A stretch of 64,000 nt of DNA from Pseudomonas synxantha (GTDB lineage: Bacteria; Pseudomonadota; Gammaproteobacteria; Pseudomonadales; Pseudomonadaceae): NCBI RefSeq assembly GCF_900105675.1, contig NZ_LT629786.1, forward strand, positions 1,116,001 through 1,180,000, in the 5' to 3' direction. Shown here one piece after another: positions 38,485 through 46,420 of the stretch; position 1 is the first letter of the stretch; every line of letters starts with the position of its first letter. Below the pieces are notes generated by a model. The model had not been told where the DNA came from. It saw nothing but the letters and a program-made list of their open reading frames with translations, and made no database searches. The translations under genes and the position numbers were made by a program.

Positions 38485-38865
38485 ATGTATATACGCACAG
38501 TAATTCTGGCGCTGGGAATGACAGCTAGCATTGGCTTAAGTGCTGCGGATGAGGTTGACGCAAAGGTTGAGAGTCTCATGGCTTCGATTGATGAGGCTTG
38601 TCAGGGGTATGCCGAAGTTTTAACAGGCGTAAAGTGGGATTTAATCGCTGATACGGCCCGTAAGAAGGGGGCAGTGGTGACAGGTTCTCATAGGCAGGCC
38701 CTATACGATATGCAATTCGATCAATGCATGATTGTCCGCAAGATACAGATGCTTGAGATTTTTAAGGCGTCGACTTCGGAGGGGGAGTGGGCTAAGGCCG
38801 GGGGCGACCAAACTCTTGTTGATCTACGTAGCAAGCTATCACGGACAATAGGCATGGGGATATAA
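38485..38865 (+). CDS. Small secreted protein of the integrative element, unknown function
   Basis: 126 aa with a Sec-type signal peptide (MYIRTVILALGMTASIGLSA, cleavage likely before ADE). The mature part (about 105 aa) is mostly helical in appearance and has two cysteines that could form a disulfide in the periplasm. I recognise no family. It is the only rightward gene of the element and lies at the attL end, where satellites and islands often keep cargo genes. SD AGAAGG precedes the ATG. A defence, exclusion or lysis-related role is possible but unsupported by motifs. Confidence 0.7.
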   Translation: MYIRTVILALGMTASIGLSAADEVDAKVESLMASIDEACQGYAEVLTGVKWDLIADTARKKGAVVTGSHRQALYDMQFDQCMIVRKIQMLEIFKASTSEGEWAKAGGDQTLVDLRSKLSRTIGMGI

Positions 38866-39082
38866 ATTGTCAGTTGACATGGTTTAGTTACTTTGCTAAA
38901 TATTGCATTCAGGCAAACGGGCCTAGCTGAAATTAGCCAACTGTATGTCTCAGAGAGTGAGGCGCTGATTGGACAGTAGCTGCTTTTGCGAACCTTAAAT
39001 GGTGTAGTTGAGTGGTGAAAGCTTATCGGACCACGGGAGGATGGTTGGTAGAACTCCCCCGCTATACACCAGCGCATAGGGT

Positions 39083-39206
39083 GTAAGCTTACCCCTTCTG
39101 GCTTGGTTAGAAGGGCAGGTGACTGGTAGCTGAACTATCAGGCATAGAGGGCCTAGCCCCTATGAAGAACGGCCAGTGTGGTAACGCATTGAGCACCCCT
39201 GAGGGG
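39083..39206. other. Hairpin-rich noncoding segment in the 464-bp gap 38866-39329
   Basis: The gap between the secreted-protein gene and the convergent small gene contains palindrome GTAAGCTTAC (39083-39092), hairpin CCCTTCT/AGAAGGG (39093-39115), CATAGAGGGC-CTA-GCCCCTATG with a bulge (39143-39164) and CCCCTGAGGGG (39196-39206). It could be a structured RNA, terminators or a packaging/replication site; there is no credible reading frame. Confidence 0.45.
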
Positions 39207-39329
39207 CATCTAGGTAAGTCTAGAATCTGAGCATCACGCTCTATCTGTCCTTGCTATGTCCAATGCCTACTATTTTAAATTGAACGCTAGCCTCCAGGGT
39301 CAATGCACCCCTCCTATCTTAATAAATAA

Positions 39330-39686
39330 TTATACTGATTTGCTGTCTACAAGCTTCATTCGTCGAACATCTGCTGCATATTCTTCTTGAATGCGTTTAG
39401 CAATGGCTGTTTCGCGCTCAACTTCTAATTTACGTGGTCGTCCTACTGGTCTTGCGCTACCTGTAACCTTGAGCATTTCCTTTACAGCGCTGATGTTTCC
39501 GTTGACTAGCTCTTGTTTCAATATCTCAATTGATTTGTCATGCCAGTAGATGCGGTGTTCCTCTTTCCATCCCTGATCATCTGCAAAGGTATCCAGGGTA
39601 AGCATACTAATCCCCAAACGCTTAGCTAATACGCAGTGGGAGTTTGTCTCAATGTATTCTGTCTTGTCTTCTTGTGTGAAATTCAT
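39330..39686 (-). CDS. Small DNA-binding-type protein with an AT-hook-like motif; possible small terminase
   Basis: 118 aa. The N-terminal half looks like a helix-turn-helix (HCVLAKRLGISMLTLDTFAD), the middle has a helix ending in KEMLKVTGSA, then ARPVGRPRKLEVERETAIA, an AT-hook-like GRP core, and a charged helical tail. This order is reminiscent of some phage small-terminase (DNA maturase A-like) proteins, which would suit a satellite that steers packaging, but I cannot confirm it by alignment. Last gene of the leftward operon. Alternatives: excision or regulatory protein. Confidence 0.65.
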   Translation of the reverse strand: MNFTQEDKTEYIETNSHCVLAKRLGISMLTLDTFADDQGWKEEHRIYWHDKSIEILKQELVNGNISAVKEMLKVTGSARPVGRPRKLEVERETAIAKRIQEEYAADVRRMKLVDSKSV

Positions 39687-39841
39687 AGTCTGGCTCTGTG
39701 TCGGATCATTACGAATAGGGAAAGTGAATAGCTTATGGTATTAAGCGCTATAGCGGTCATGCTGTAATCTTACTTGATCTGAAGGATTACTTGTTGGGTG
39801 TACTGTAGGCAAAGTAGTATGGTTAAGATAAGTGTCACGCT

Positions 39842-40057
39842 TTAGTTTGCTCTTGCGATCTCAATCTCTCGGAGGTCTAGCCTCGAGATGTATCCTACTG
39901 CCTGTAGGTTGAGACGTTCCTTAACCGCAATATCATAAAGGGCCTTGGGATTACCATGCTTGGAGATTATCTTTCTGGCTAGCCCCCTCTGAATAACGAT
40001 GCTACGTATAACTGTGGATCTTAGATCTGGAATTCTGATGATATCATTGTCTGACAT
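39842..40057 (-). CDS. 71-aa protein of the integrative element, unknown function
   Basis: Begins MSDNDIIRIPDLRSTVIRSI and is basic, probably all-helical, with no recognised motif. The ATG at 40057 has a clear SD (AAGGA, 8 nt spacing). The frame is open further upstream to 40309, but that stretch would give an odd Cys-rich sequence over a structured noncoding segment, so I prefer the short form. Transcribed with the helicase gene upstream and the AT-hook protein downstream. Confidence 0.6.
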   Translation of the reverse strand: MSDNDIIRIPDLRSTVIRSIVIQRGLARKIISKHGNPKALYDIAVKERLNLQAVGYISRLDLREIEIARAN

Positions 40058-40088
40058 TCTATGGTCCTTGATTGGTTGTTGTCTTAAC

Positions 40089-40240
40089 GTCACTGCGTGA
40101 CAGAAGCAAAAGCGAGTGCACGCCACGGAGTGGCATACGCATAAGAAAAGATCAAGAGCTATACACTGGTAGGTACTCTGCTTTTGATCCCTCTTTAATG
40201 CGTGCTCTTTGTCGGCTCTGCCGACGTCGCTCTTGATCTT
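40089..40240. ncRNA. Structured noncoding segment: perfect 12-bp inverted repeat with internal hairpins
   Basis: Within the 230-bp spacer 40058-40287: AAGATCAAGAGC (40148-40159) is the exact reverse complement of GCTCTTGATCTT (40229-40240). The enclosed GTCGGC-TCT-GCCGAC (40211-40225) is a perfect hairpin, and GTCAC-TGC-GTGAC (40089-40101) and GCCAC-GGA-GTGGC (40122-40134) lie outside. This could be a regulatory RNA, an origin or a protein-binding site of the element; the class is unknown. Confidence 0.5.
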
Positions 40241-40287
40241 ACGTGGGTGAGAGTGTGTAAAGTCGCTTAGAGTATCTTTAAGGGGAA

Positions 40288-41751
40288 TTACACAGTCTGC
40301 TTCAACCATAAGCTTACAGTTCTATTGCTGACACCTATAAGGTTAGCGATCTTCCTTGCAGACAACCCATTCGATGATAACCCTTTGGCAATTAGGATGT
40401 TGTTTTCTAACTTGCTCCGTGAGCGTGTGTGAGGTGCTGGTCGAGTAAGGTCTTTTAGGATTAGATGATTGCCCCTAAGATCGAATGCCAGGTGTCGTGC
40501 TGATTCCTCTGTTGGTACAAAGTGAACCGTAGGTCTATCATTGGTGAATGTCCTGATACTACTGCGTGTAGCAGCTTGGAATATTAACTCTCTGTAGCGT
40601 TCGTTGCGCAGGGCTTGCTTGCCTATCACTGAACAGATAGCCATCTTAGCCAACATCTCAGAGTTGTTCTGATCATCAACAGGGTTAGGGTTGCCATGAA
40701 TCAATGACAGCGTATGGTGTACGTCTGAGTATCCATTCAATCCTCTAGCGTCAAAGGGAATACGCAACACATTGGGATAGTCCTCGAAAGGAAACTTGCA
40801 CCACTCATGAACCTGCACCAGGATGGGCTCACCTTGTACGAATTCTATAGCGTCACGTAATAGTGAATGACCATAGACTCTATCGTTCCATTCTTCAGCT
40901 ACAGAACCATCAGGAAGCGTAAGAAGCATAGTCTTGCTAACCTTACTGCCACCAATCAACGGATAGATGTAACTTTCAAATTTATAGCGTCTGTATTTTG
41001 GTGTGAATTTAGACGCTGCAATGGTGTAGCCCTTGGTAAGGGCATGTTGATAGGCGAGGGTGCCAGTGACGTTAGCCCCTAAGATGTGTGTCTCAAGGGC
41101 GTGCTCATAGATGCCGCTCAAGTCAAAGTAATCTATGACCCGGACTTGCCATTTCCACTTGCGTTCCTTCTTGCTTAAATATTCCTTGATGAATACATCA
41201 GCTTTGCCCCTGAGTAGTGCGCCTAGGCAAGTTGTGATGGTTGACATTCCCTTGTCATCGATTACATCAGAGTAGATGGCTCGTGCTTCCTTGGTCATTC
41301 CTTGCTTGATAGACGCTTTGGTCGAGACGCTATCAATCTCAATGAATTTTTCCAAGAAGTTAGTATAAGCGTGGTCTCCAATATCTCTAGTAAGATTGTT
41401 GGCGACCGACGGAACCTCATCAATGACCACGATCCAATCTTGCAGGTAGCAAGGATCAAGGTCCAGTAAGGTCTTATGTGTGATGATTAGAACCTTGGGG
41501 TCATCTTCAAGCATGGAGAATTCTACAGTGTCGGTGACATGCTTGTGGGTGTCACTATTGATTACGCAAATGTGATTAATTCCGATAGCCTGGATGCGTC
41601 TAACGACATCCTTCGATAGGACCTTGGTAGGAACAGCGTACAGATATCGTTTGTAAGGCGCGGAGTCTAGCTCCCTGATGAATTGTTCTGTCTTGCCTGT
41701 GCCCGGTGTAGCTTCTGCTACGTAGATAACCTTGGACTCACTTAGGCTCAA
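40288..41751 (-). CDS. Helicase-like P-loop ATPase with C-terminal helix-turn-helix
   Basis: 487 aa. Walker A EATPGTGKTEQ (residues 13-23, Lys20) and Walker B/DExx box WIVVIDEVPS (Asp111-Glu112), with a motif Ia-like LYAVPTKVLSKDVV between them, place it with superfamily 2 helicase-type ATPases; the SF2 C-terminal motifs are less clear. The last 30 residues (GLSARKIANLIGVSNRTVSL) form a resolvase-type HTH. Fusion of helicase and HTH suggests an origin-binding replication initiator for the element, but this is inferred. It overlaps the upstream 96-aa gene by 14 bp. Confidence 0.75.
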   Translation of the reverse strand: MSLSESKVIYVAEATPGTGKTEQFIRELDSAPYKRYLYAVPTKVLSKDVVRRIQAIGINHICVINSDTHKHVTDTVEFSMLEDDPKVLIITHKTLLDLDPCYLQDWIVVIDEVPSVANNLTRDIGDHAYTNFLEKFIEIDSVSTKASIKQGMTKEARAIYSDVIDDKGMSTITTCLGALLRGKADVFIKEYLSKKERKWKWQVRVIDYFDLSGIYEHALETHILGANVTGTLAYQHALTKGYTIAASKFTPKYRRYKFESYIYPLIGGSKVSKTMLLTLPDGSVAEEWNDRVYGHSLLRDAIEFVQGEPILVQVHEWCKFPFEDYPNVLRIPFDARGLNGYSDVHHTLSLIHGNPNPVDDQNNSEMLAKMAICSVIGKQALRNERYRELIFQAATRSSIRTFTNDRPTVHFVPTEESARHLAFDLRGNHLILKDLTRPAPHTRSRSKLENNILIAKGLSSNGLSARKIANLIGVSNRTVSLWLKQTV

Positions 41752-42028
41752 TCAGTTTTCCTTCTTTGATTAGGCTGTCTACCAGTTTGATAATGTTGCT
41801 TGGGTGTGTGAAGCCGCCTGTAAGCTCATCAGGTATAAAGTTGCTCCCGTTGATTGTCAATACCTGATAGTAGCCATACTGGCTCATCCCATACTCTACA
41901 GATTTATAGTCCCGAATGCCTGTGATGAGTTTGTTCTTCTGCTCAATGCTGCTATCAATTGCTCCTAGCTCAGATCGTCGCTCTTGCAGGTCTTTCAGGT
42001 CAGTGTCACTCATGTATGTGTTTCCCAT
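41738..42028 (-). CDS. 96-aa protein of the integrative element, unknown function
   Basis: Begins MGNTYMSDTDLKDLQERRSE (an ATG five codons in, MSDTDL, is an alternative start). N-terminal coiled-coil-like helix, then a Tyr-rich segment GMSQYGYYQVLTINGSNF. No family recognised. It overlaps the 136-aa gene by one base and the helicase gene by 14 bp, so it is translationally coupled in the leftward operon and may be a partner of the helicase. SD AAGGAGG is clear (6-7 nt before the ATG). Confidence 0.65.
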   Translation of the reverse strand: MGNTYMSDTDLKDLQERRSELGAIDSSIEQKNKLITGIRDYKSVEYGMSQYGYYQVLTINGSNFIPDELTGGFTHPSNIIKLVDSLIKEGKLIEPK

Positions 42029-42438
42029 TAATTACCTCCTTGATTATAGGTGGCGCGGATAGCAGCCATAAGTTCAGCTTGTTCCCTCTGCGTGGCTCCA
42101 GTGAGCATGCTTTTAGAGGTGCCTGTTATATTGCCTTGCTCATCACGTTGTAAAACGCTCTTCTTAGCTTGAGGGGCGAATGTCTGGTAAGCATTGTCAG
42201 CATCTATTAGCTGTCGGACGAGTGGGTCGGACTTATACATGTCGTCTGCCACTTGTTGCTTAGTAGCTTTCCACTGAGCTAATGCGTCCTTGGAAGAGGT
42301 GAGCGGGGTTCCTTTAGGAATGGGTGCATCCTCAACTAACTGGTAGCCACGATCAATAAGGTCTGTCAGCACTGCCATTGGAGTGTTACCTGTCTGCCGT
42401 GCAAGCTCTTTAATTTCGGTCATTGTGATGGTGTTCAT
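42028..42438 (-). CDS. 136-aa protein of the integrative element, possible DNA-binding N-terminus
   Basis: Starts MNTITMTEIKELARQTGNTP; residues 6-35 look like a helix-turn-helix (ELARQTGNTPMAVLTDLIDR), followed by a charged, Gln/Ala-rich tail ending NQGGN. No known family recognised. It is 8 bp downstream of the winged-helix gene and overlaps the next gene by one base. Phage-type regulator or replication accessory are both possible. Confidence 0.6.
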   Translation of the reverse strand: MNTITMTEIKELARQTGNTPMAVLTDLIDRGYQLVEDAPIPKGTPLTSSKDALAQWKATKQQVADDMYKSDPLVRQLIDADNAYQTFAPQAKKSVLQRDEQGNITGTSKSMLTGATQREQAELMAAIRATYNQGGN

Positions 42439-42446
42439 ATAGTTCC

Positions 42447-42716
42447 TTAGAGTTCGATGATTCTGTATTGGTAGGGAGCGGTGTGTAGTGGGCCAGACTT
42501 TCTACGCTCAATTACTCCGCCCGCTATAAGATCTTTGAGGATGTAATCTACAGCCCTTCGTGTAAGTGCTGTCGCCTTACCGAATTCGCTGACAGATAAT
42601 GTTGTCCATCCTTCATCCTTGTGGCCGTTTTGAATCATTAAGTAGATCAATTTGCGAGTAAGGGTTTTTAGGCGCGCATGATGCAATGCCGCAATATCTT
42701 CTATTGTGGTAGTCAT
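42447..42716 (-). CDS. Winged-helix-like small regulator of the integrative element
   Basis: 89 aa from the ATG at 42716 (93 aa from 42728). The sequence TLSVSEFGKATALTRRAVDY followed by ILKDLIAGGVIERRKSG reads as a winged HTH with a recognition helix and beta-wing, comparable to phage replication-protein N-termini and excisionase or repressor proteins. First gene of the operon after the integrase, so it may control element excision or replication. The exact role is unknown. Confidence 0.65.
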   Translation of the reverse strand: MTTTIEDIAALHHARLKTLTRKLIYLMIQNGHKDEGWTTLSVSEFGKATALTRRAVDYILKDLIAGGVIERRKSGPLHTAPYQYRIIEL

Positions 42717-42949
42717 TTGTTTTCTCATCTGATGTTGGCAGGATTCAATGATTTTCAGTTGATGAGAGCGGGACCGCTAACCTGCACTCCCCTTGGTATG
42801 GAAATTACAGCCATCAAGAAATCATTGCCGATACTACCTATACTCATTTTTTGGGGTAAAAGTCTACAAGCATCCTGCGGATTAGTTTCTACCTGTAACC
42901 CTGAGTCATGCCCATCCCATTACTCCCCTCTAACCTAATGCCCCCGTAA

Positions 42950-42964
42950 GCCATCTATGATGGC
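42950..42964. repeat. Short perfect hairpin in the 317-bp spacer before the integrase
   Basis: GCCATC-TAT-GATGGC, same geometry (6-bp stem, 3-nt loop) as the hairpin at 40211. The spacer 42717-43033 lies between the integrase stop and the start of the next leftward gene and must contain any independent promoter for that gene; nothing else is evident in it. Confidence 0.5.
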
Positions 42965-43033
42965 CTACAGAGTCAGTTGGCTATACGGGTGGCAGTGCCT
43001 CCCCATCGTCGTCCCTGCTGCACTACAGGACGC

Positions 43034-43990
43034 TTAATCAATCAGGTGAAGTACATCCTTGGCGTTCAAGTGGGAGTATCTAGCTACAGACCTAGTATCC
43101 CTGTGCCCTGACACAATCATTATCTGAGCGTTGTTGAATCCCTTCTTGGCTACATTGGTAATGCGGGTGTGCCTCAACTGGTGAAGCCTGACGCTATCAT
43201 CAAGGCCCGCCTTGTTCCTTGCCAACCTAACCGCCTGCGACACTGCATGAGGCGTGACGATAAATAGTCGTCCTTTGTGTGCCTTGTTCGTTACAGCGAG
43301 CCGCTGTGCCTCTTTCAGTAGCTCTATGGCTCGCATTGTCAGAGGCACAGACCTAGTGCCGTTCTTACCATCTACTACATCCGCAATACGCTCATCTAAG
43401 TGCAGGCATTGAGTTGTGAGCTTGAGTATTTCTGAGCGTCTCATGGCTGTCTCGTAAGCTACCTCCACGATGAGGGCCATGGTTGGGGATAGCTTGTTGA
43501 GCAACTGTCGAAGCTCGCCAGCACTGATTACCTTGTCGCTCGACTTGTCCGGCTTGGGTAGCGCTATGTCACTTACGGGGTTATGAATATCAATGAGCAG
43601 GCCACGCTTAGCGAACCTGAAGAAACGGGACATGAACGCTAGCTGTATGCGACAGGTAGCAGGCTTGACCGTCTGTAGACGCTTCAGCTTGAAGTCATTG
43701 ACTAGCTGAGGGGTGATGTCATGGATTGACTGAGGGAAGGCAGCAAAGAGCTGATCAACAATCTTAATTGCATGGTCATAGCTACCCTTGCCCTTGAGCA
43801 TGGTTTCGCAATAGGTCATGCCAAGGGTGTACAGGGTGTGCGTCTGATGAGTCTTGGTGACAGCCTCTAACTGGCCAGCCCATGCCTGGGCCAACGCTTG
43901 AGTGGGGAATGTTTTGGATTGCGGGGGGCTTCCTCTCAATCGAACCTGAGCGTTCCAGTTACCAGAGGGAAGGGAGCGAATGTTAGCCAT
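43034..43990 (-). CDS. Tyrosine recombinase / phage-type integrase
   Basis: 318 aa. N-terminal DNA-binding part (MANIRSLPSGNWNAQVRL; SAM-like core domain 50-135) and C-terminal catalytic domain with Arg184 (TAMRRSEIL), Lys209 region, His270-x-x-Arg273 (HQLRHTR), His296 (SGHRDTRS) and nucleophile Tyr305 (ARYSHL): a full RKHRHY set. It directs site-specific recombination at tRNA-Val; its start is 76 bp from attR, the usual position for an island integrase. Confidence 0.95.
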   Translation of the reverse strand: MANIRSLPSGNWNAQVRLRGSPPQSKTFPTQALAQAWAGQLEAVTKTHQTHTLYTLGMTYCETMLKGKGSYDHAIKIVDQLFAAFPQSIHDITPQLVNDFKLKRLQTVKPATCRIQLAFMSRFFRFAKRGLLIDIHNPVSDIALPKPDKSSDKVISAGELRQLLNKLSPTMALIVEVAYETAMRRSEILKLTTQCLHLDERIADVVDGKNGTRSVPLTMRAIELLKEAQRLAVTNKAHKGRLFIVTPHAVSQAVRLARNKAGLDDSVRLHQLRHTRITNVAKKGFNNAQIMIVSGHRDTRSVARYSHLNAKDVLHLID

Positions 43991-44066
43991 GGTTGACGCC
44001 TCATAATGTGAATGGGCGTTTCCTTAGGGCTATAGGCTACGTGGCCTAGCGCTTAGCAGGGTGGCT

Positions 44067-44137
44067 CTTGACATGGTGGGGGTCGTTGGTTCGAGTCCAA
44101 TCGCGCCTACCAAACAAAATCCGCTCTGCTGGGCGGT
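44067..44137 (+). repeat. attR: 71-bp direct repeat, right end of the element
   Basis: Perfect copy of attL (37928-37998): displaced 3' part of tRNA-Val(GAC) plus 25 bp. Upstream bases differ from the tRNA 5' half, so it is a fragment, not a gene. Confidence 0.95.
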
Positions 44138-44141
44138 CTAG

Positions 44142-44172
44142 AAGGGCTCACCGAAAGGTGGGCCCTTTTTTG
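44142..44172 (+). terminator. Displaced chromosomal terminator of tRNA-Val
   Basis: AAGGGCTCACC-GAAA-GGTGGGCCCTT then T-run. It follows attR at the same distance as the new terminator follows attL. Confidence 0.8.
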
Positions 44173-44749
44173 TTGCCTGAAATTTGGGCAATGGGCACCC
44201 TCAGACGCCTCACGGCGTTCTTTCAGGTTTGAAGGGTGGGTCAGCAGAACAGCGTAGCCACCGACAGCAGGCAAATTATCTGGGCGACCATCTGGCAGCG
44301 TATCTCGCCAATCGTTGTTGCCCTGTTACTCATTTGTCCGGCATACATAGCGCGAGCCCTCATTGTCGGCATAACACCGTGAACGAACTGCAGGTACACA
44401 CAGCTGCATCATGGAGTATAGATCCTGTTTGGGAATTCATACGGCTGAACCGATGGTGAGTGCCTCGTCGGATCATCTACGCGACCTTTTCCCTATAAGC
44501 CTGGGTTGAACCTTCCCATGGCGCCCGATTGCGCGGTGCCATCCCCCACAAAAATTATTGGTTTGCAGCAACAATTTTTCTTGTTGGACACCCCCCGTCC
44601 CCAGGCAGCAAAGTTGCCGCCACAGACGCTCGACCTTCCGGGTCAACAATAAAAAACCGAGCCGACTGCACGCCACTTTCAAGCTGTGAGCCCTTTGCCC
44701 ACATCCTGCTGTAATGGCGCCGCAGCGCGCACTAAAGGACCTCTCCGCC
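44173..44749. other. Noncoding stretch between attR and the DUF969 gene
   Basis: I see no supported gene, RNA or clear repeat here; open frames on both strands lack start signals and homology-like composition. The promoter of the DUF969-DUF979-pcp operon must lie in its right part. Confidence 0.5.
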
Positions 44750-45466
44750 ATGCAAACAGTTGTGAACTTATGGCCGTTGATCGGCGTACTTGTCATCGTG
44801 GTCGGCTTTGTATTGCGCTTCAATCCGCTGTTGGTGGTCACCGCGGCCGCCATCGCCACCGGGTTCGCCGCCCAGTTTCCGCTGGAAAAAATTCTCGCCA
44901 CCATGGGCGATGGCTTCCTCCAGACCCGTGCCCTGCAATTGATTTTATTACTGCCGCTGGCGGTGATCGGCCTGTTGGAGCGCCATGGCCTGCGCCTGCA
45001 TGCGCAGAACTGGATCGCCCGCTTCGAGCGCGCCACGGTTGGGCGTTTGCTGATCATGTATCTGTTTGTGCGTGAATCCACTGCCGCCATGGGGCTGACC
45101 AGCCTGGGTGGGCATCCGCAAATGGTGCGACCGCTGTTGGCTCCGATGGCCGAAGGTGCCGCGGAAAAACGCTACGGCAAGCTGCCGGACAAGCTGCGCC
45201 ACAAAGTATTGGCCATGTGCGCGGCCACCGACAACGTCGGGCTGTTTTTTGGGGAAGATATTTTTGTCGCCTTCGGTGCGATTGCGTTGATGCATACCTT
45301 CCTGTTGGGTTCGGGCATTGATGTGGAGCCGTTGCACATTGCGGTATGGGGCATTCCCACGGCGATCTGTGCCTTCATCATTCACGCTATCCGCCTGCAT
45401 CGTTTTGATCGACGCCTGACCCGAGAGATGAGCTCTGCCACCGCCCCGGTGGAGGCTGCGCAATGA
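44750..45466 (+). CDS. DUF969 family inner-membrane protein
   Basis: 238 aa, with about five to six membrane segments (for example LWPLIGVLVIVVGFVLRF, ALQLILLLPLAVIGLLE, and IAVWGIPTAICAFIIHAI) and the polar signature ESTAAMGLTSLGGHPQMVRP. DUF969 and DUF979 proteins occur as pairs and have been linked by genome context to 5-oxoproline (pyroglutamate) transport. ATG at 44750 (MQTVVNLWP) preferred over one 12 codons upstream. Its stop overlaps the DUF979 start. Confidence 0.9.
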   Translation: MQTVVNLWPLIGVLVIVVGFVLRFNPLLVVTAAAIATGFAAQFPLEKILATMGDGFLQTRALQLILLLPLAVIGLLERHGLRLHAQNWIARFERATVGRLLIMYLFVRESTAAMGLTSLGGHPQMVRPLLAPMAEGAAEKRYGKLPDKLRHKVLAMCAATDNVGLFFGEDIFVAFGAIALMHTFLLGSGIDVEPLHIAVWGIPTAICAFIIHAIRLHRFDRRLTREMSSATAPVEAAQ

Positions 45467-46413
45467 TCATTTCCATTCAATACCTGTACTGGCTGGCCGG
45501 TGTGCTGTTGCTGATCACTGCGGGCATGATCCTGCTCGATCGTTCCCATCCCAAGCGCTGGTCCAGCGCGCTGTTCTGGCTGCTGTTCGCCATACCTTTC
45601 CTGGTGGGGGAGCGCCTGCCTTCGGTGGTGATCGGCGTCGGTGTGGTGGTGATGGCGTTGATCGCTGGTCTGGGCGGTGTTGGTCGCGGCCAGCACACCG
45701 AATTGCACGACAAGGCGTCCCGCGCCAGTGCCGGGCGCCTGGGCCACAAGTTGTTTATCCCGGCATTGGCGATCCCGCTGACCACGGTGATTGGCTCGGT
45801 ATTGCTCAAGCACACTGAAATCGGCGGTGTACCGCTGCTGGACCCGAAGAACACCACCTTTGTGTCCCTCGGCATCGGCTGCCTGATTGCCTTGGGCCTG
45901 GCCTGCTGGCTGACCCGCGATACGCCGGTACAAGCCTTGCGCGAATCGCGCCGCCTGACCGAGGCCCTGGGCTGGGCGATGGTGCTGCCGCAGATGCTGG
46001 CGATGCTCGGCTTGCTGTTCAATGAAGCCGGGGTGGGCACCGCTGTCGCCCACGTCACCACCACTTATATCAACCTGGATTACAAGTTGGTGGCGGTGAT
46101 GGTGTATGTGCTGGGCATGGCCTTGTTTACCGTGATCATGGGTAATGGGTTCGCGGCGTTCCCGGTAATGACAGGTGGCGTCGGCGTGCCGGTACTGGTG
46201 GGGATTTATGGCGGCAACCCTGCGGTGATGGCGGCGATCGGCATGTTTTCCGGCTACTGCGGTACGCTGATGACGCCGATGGCGGCCAACTTCAACATCG
46301 TACCGGCAGCCTTATTGGAGCTGCCTGATAAAAACGCGGTGATCAAGGCCCAGATACCCACGGCGCTGATGATGCTGGTGGTCAATATCGTGCTGCTTTA
46401 TCTGTTGATGTGA
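45463..46413 (+). CDS. DUF979 family inner-membrane protein
   Basis: 316 aa, eight or more hydrophobic segments. Partner of the upstream DUF969 protein (ATGA overlap), probably forming one two-component permease. Conserved polar loops MGNGFAAFPVMTGGVGVPV and YCGTLMTPMAANFNIVPAAL resemble transporter re-entrant regions. Together with pcp 7 bp downstream this points to uptake of pyroglutamate or pyroglutamyl peptides; transport itself is inferred from context. Confidence 0.9.
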   Translation: MIISIQYLYWLAGVLLLITAGMILLDRSHPKRWSSALFWLLFAIPFLVGERLPSVVIGVGVVVMALIAGLGGVGRGQHTELHDKASRASAGRLGHKLFIPALAIPLTTVIGSVLLKHTEIGGVPLLDPKNTTFVSLGIGCLIALGLACWLTRDTPVQALRESRRLTEALGWAMVLPQMLAMLGLLFNEAGVGTAVAHVTTTYINLDYKLVAVMVYVLGMALFTVIMGNGFAAFPVMTGGVGVPVLVGIYGGNPAVMAAIGMFSGYCGTLMTPMAANFNIVPAALLELPDKNAVIKAQIPTALMMLVVNIVLLYLLM

Positions 46414-46420
46414 GGCTCAT

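Larger units (their letters stand above)
37928..44137. mobile_element. 6.1-kb integrative element in tRNA-Val(GAC), phage-satellite-like
   Basis: Bounded by perfect 71-bp direct repeats (attL and attR). It holds a tyrosine integrase next to attR, seven leftward genes (integrase, winged helix, two unknowns, helicase-HTH, 71-aa unknown, AT-hook/small-terminase-like) and one rightward secreted-protein gene near attL. Base composition is visibly more A/T-rich than the flanks, with different codon use. No structural phage genes, lysis genes, relaxase or type IV secretion genes are seen. Size and content fit a minimal phage satellite or small autonomous integrative element; the type is inferred. 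Confidence 0.88.

Noticed and set aside
39842..40309. 155-codon version of the 71-aa element protein
   Set aside because: The extra 84 codons are Cys-rich, cover perfect hairpins, and the internal ATG at 40057 has the clear SD.
44067..44112. Second tRNA-Val(GAC) gene at attR
   Set aside because: Only the 3' 46 nt are present; the 5' half is replaced by element sequence.
44473..45090. 205-codon open frame on the minus strand before and within the DUF969 gene
   Set aside because: Arg/Ser/Ala-rich shadow without start signal; overlaps a strong membrane-protein gene.
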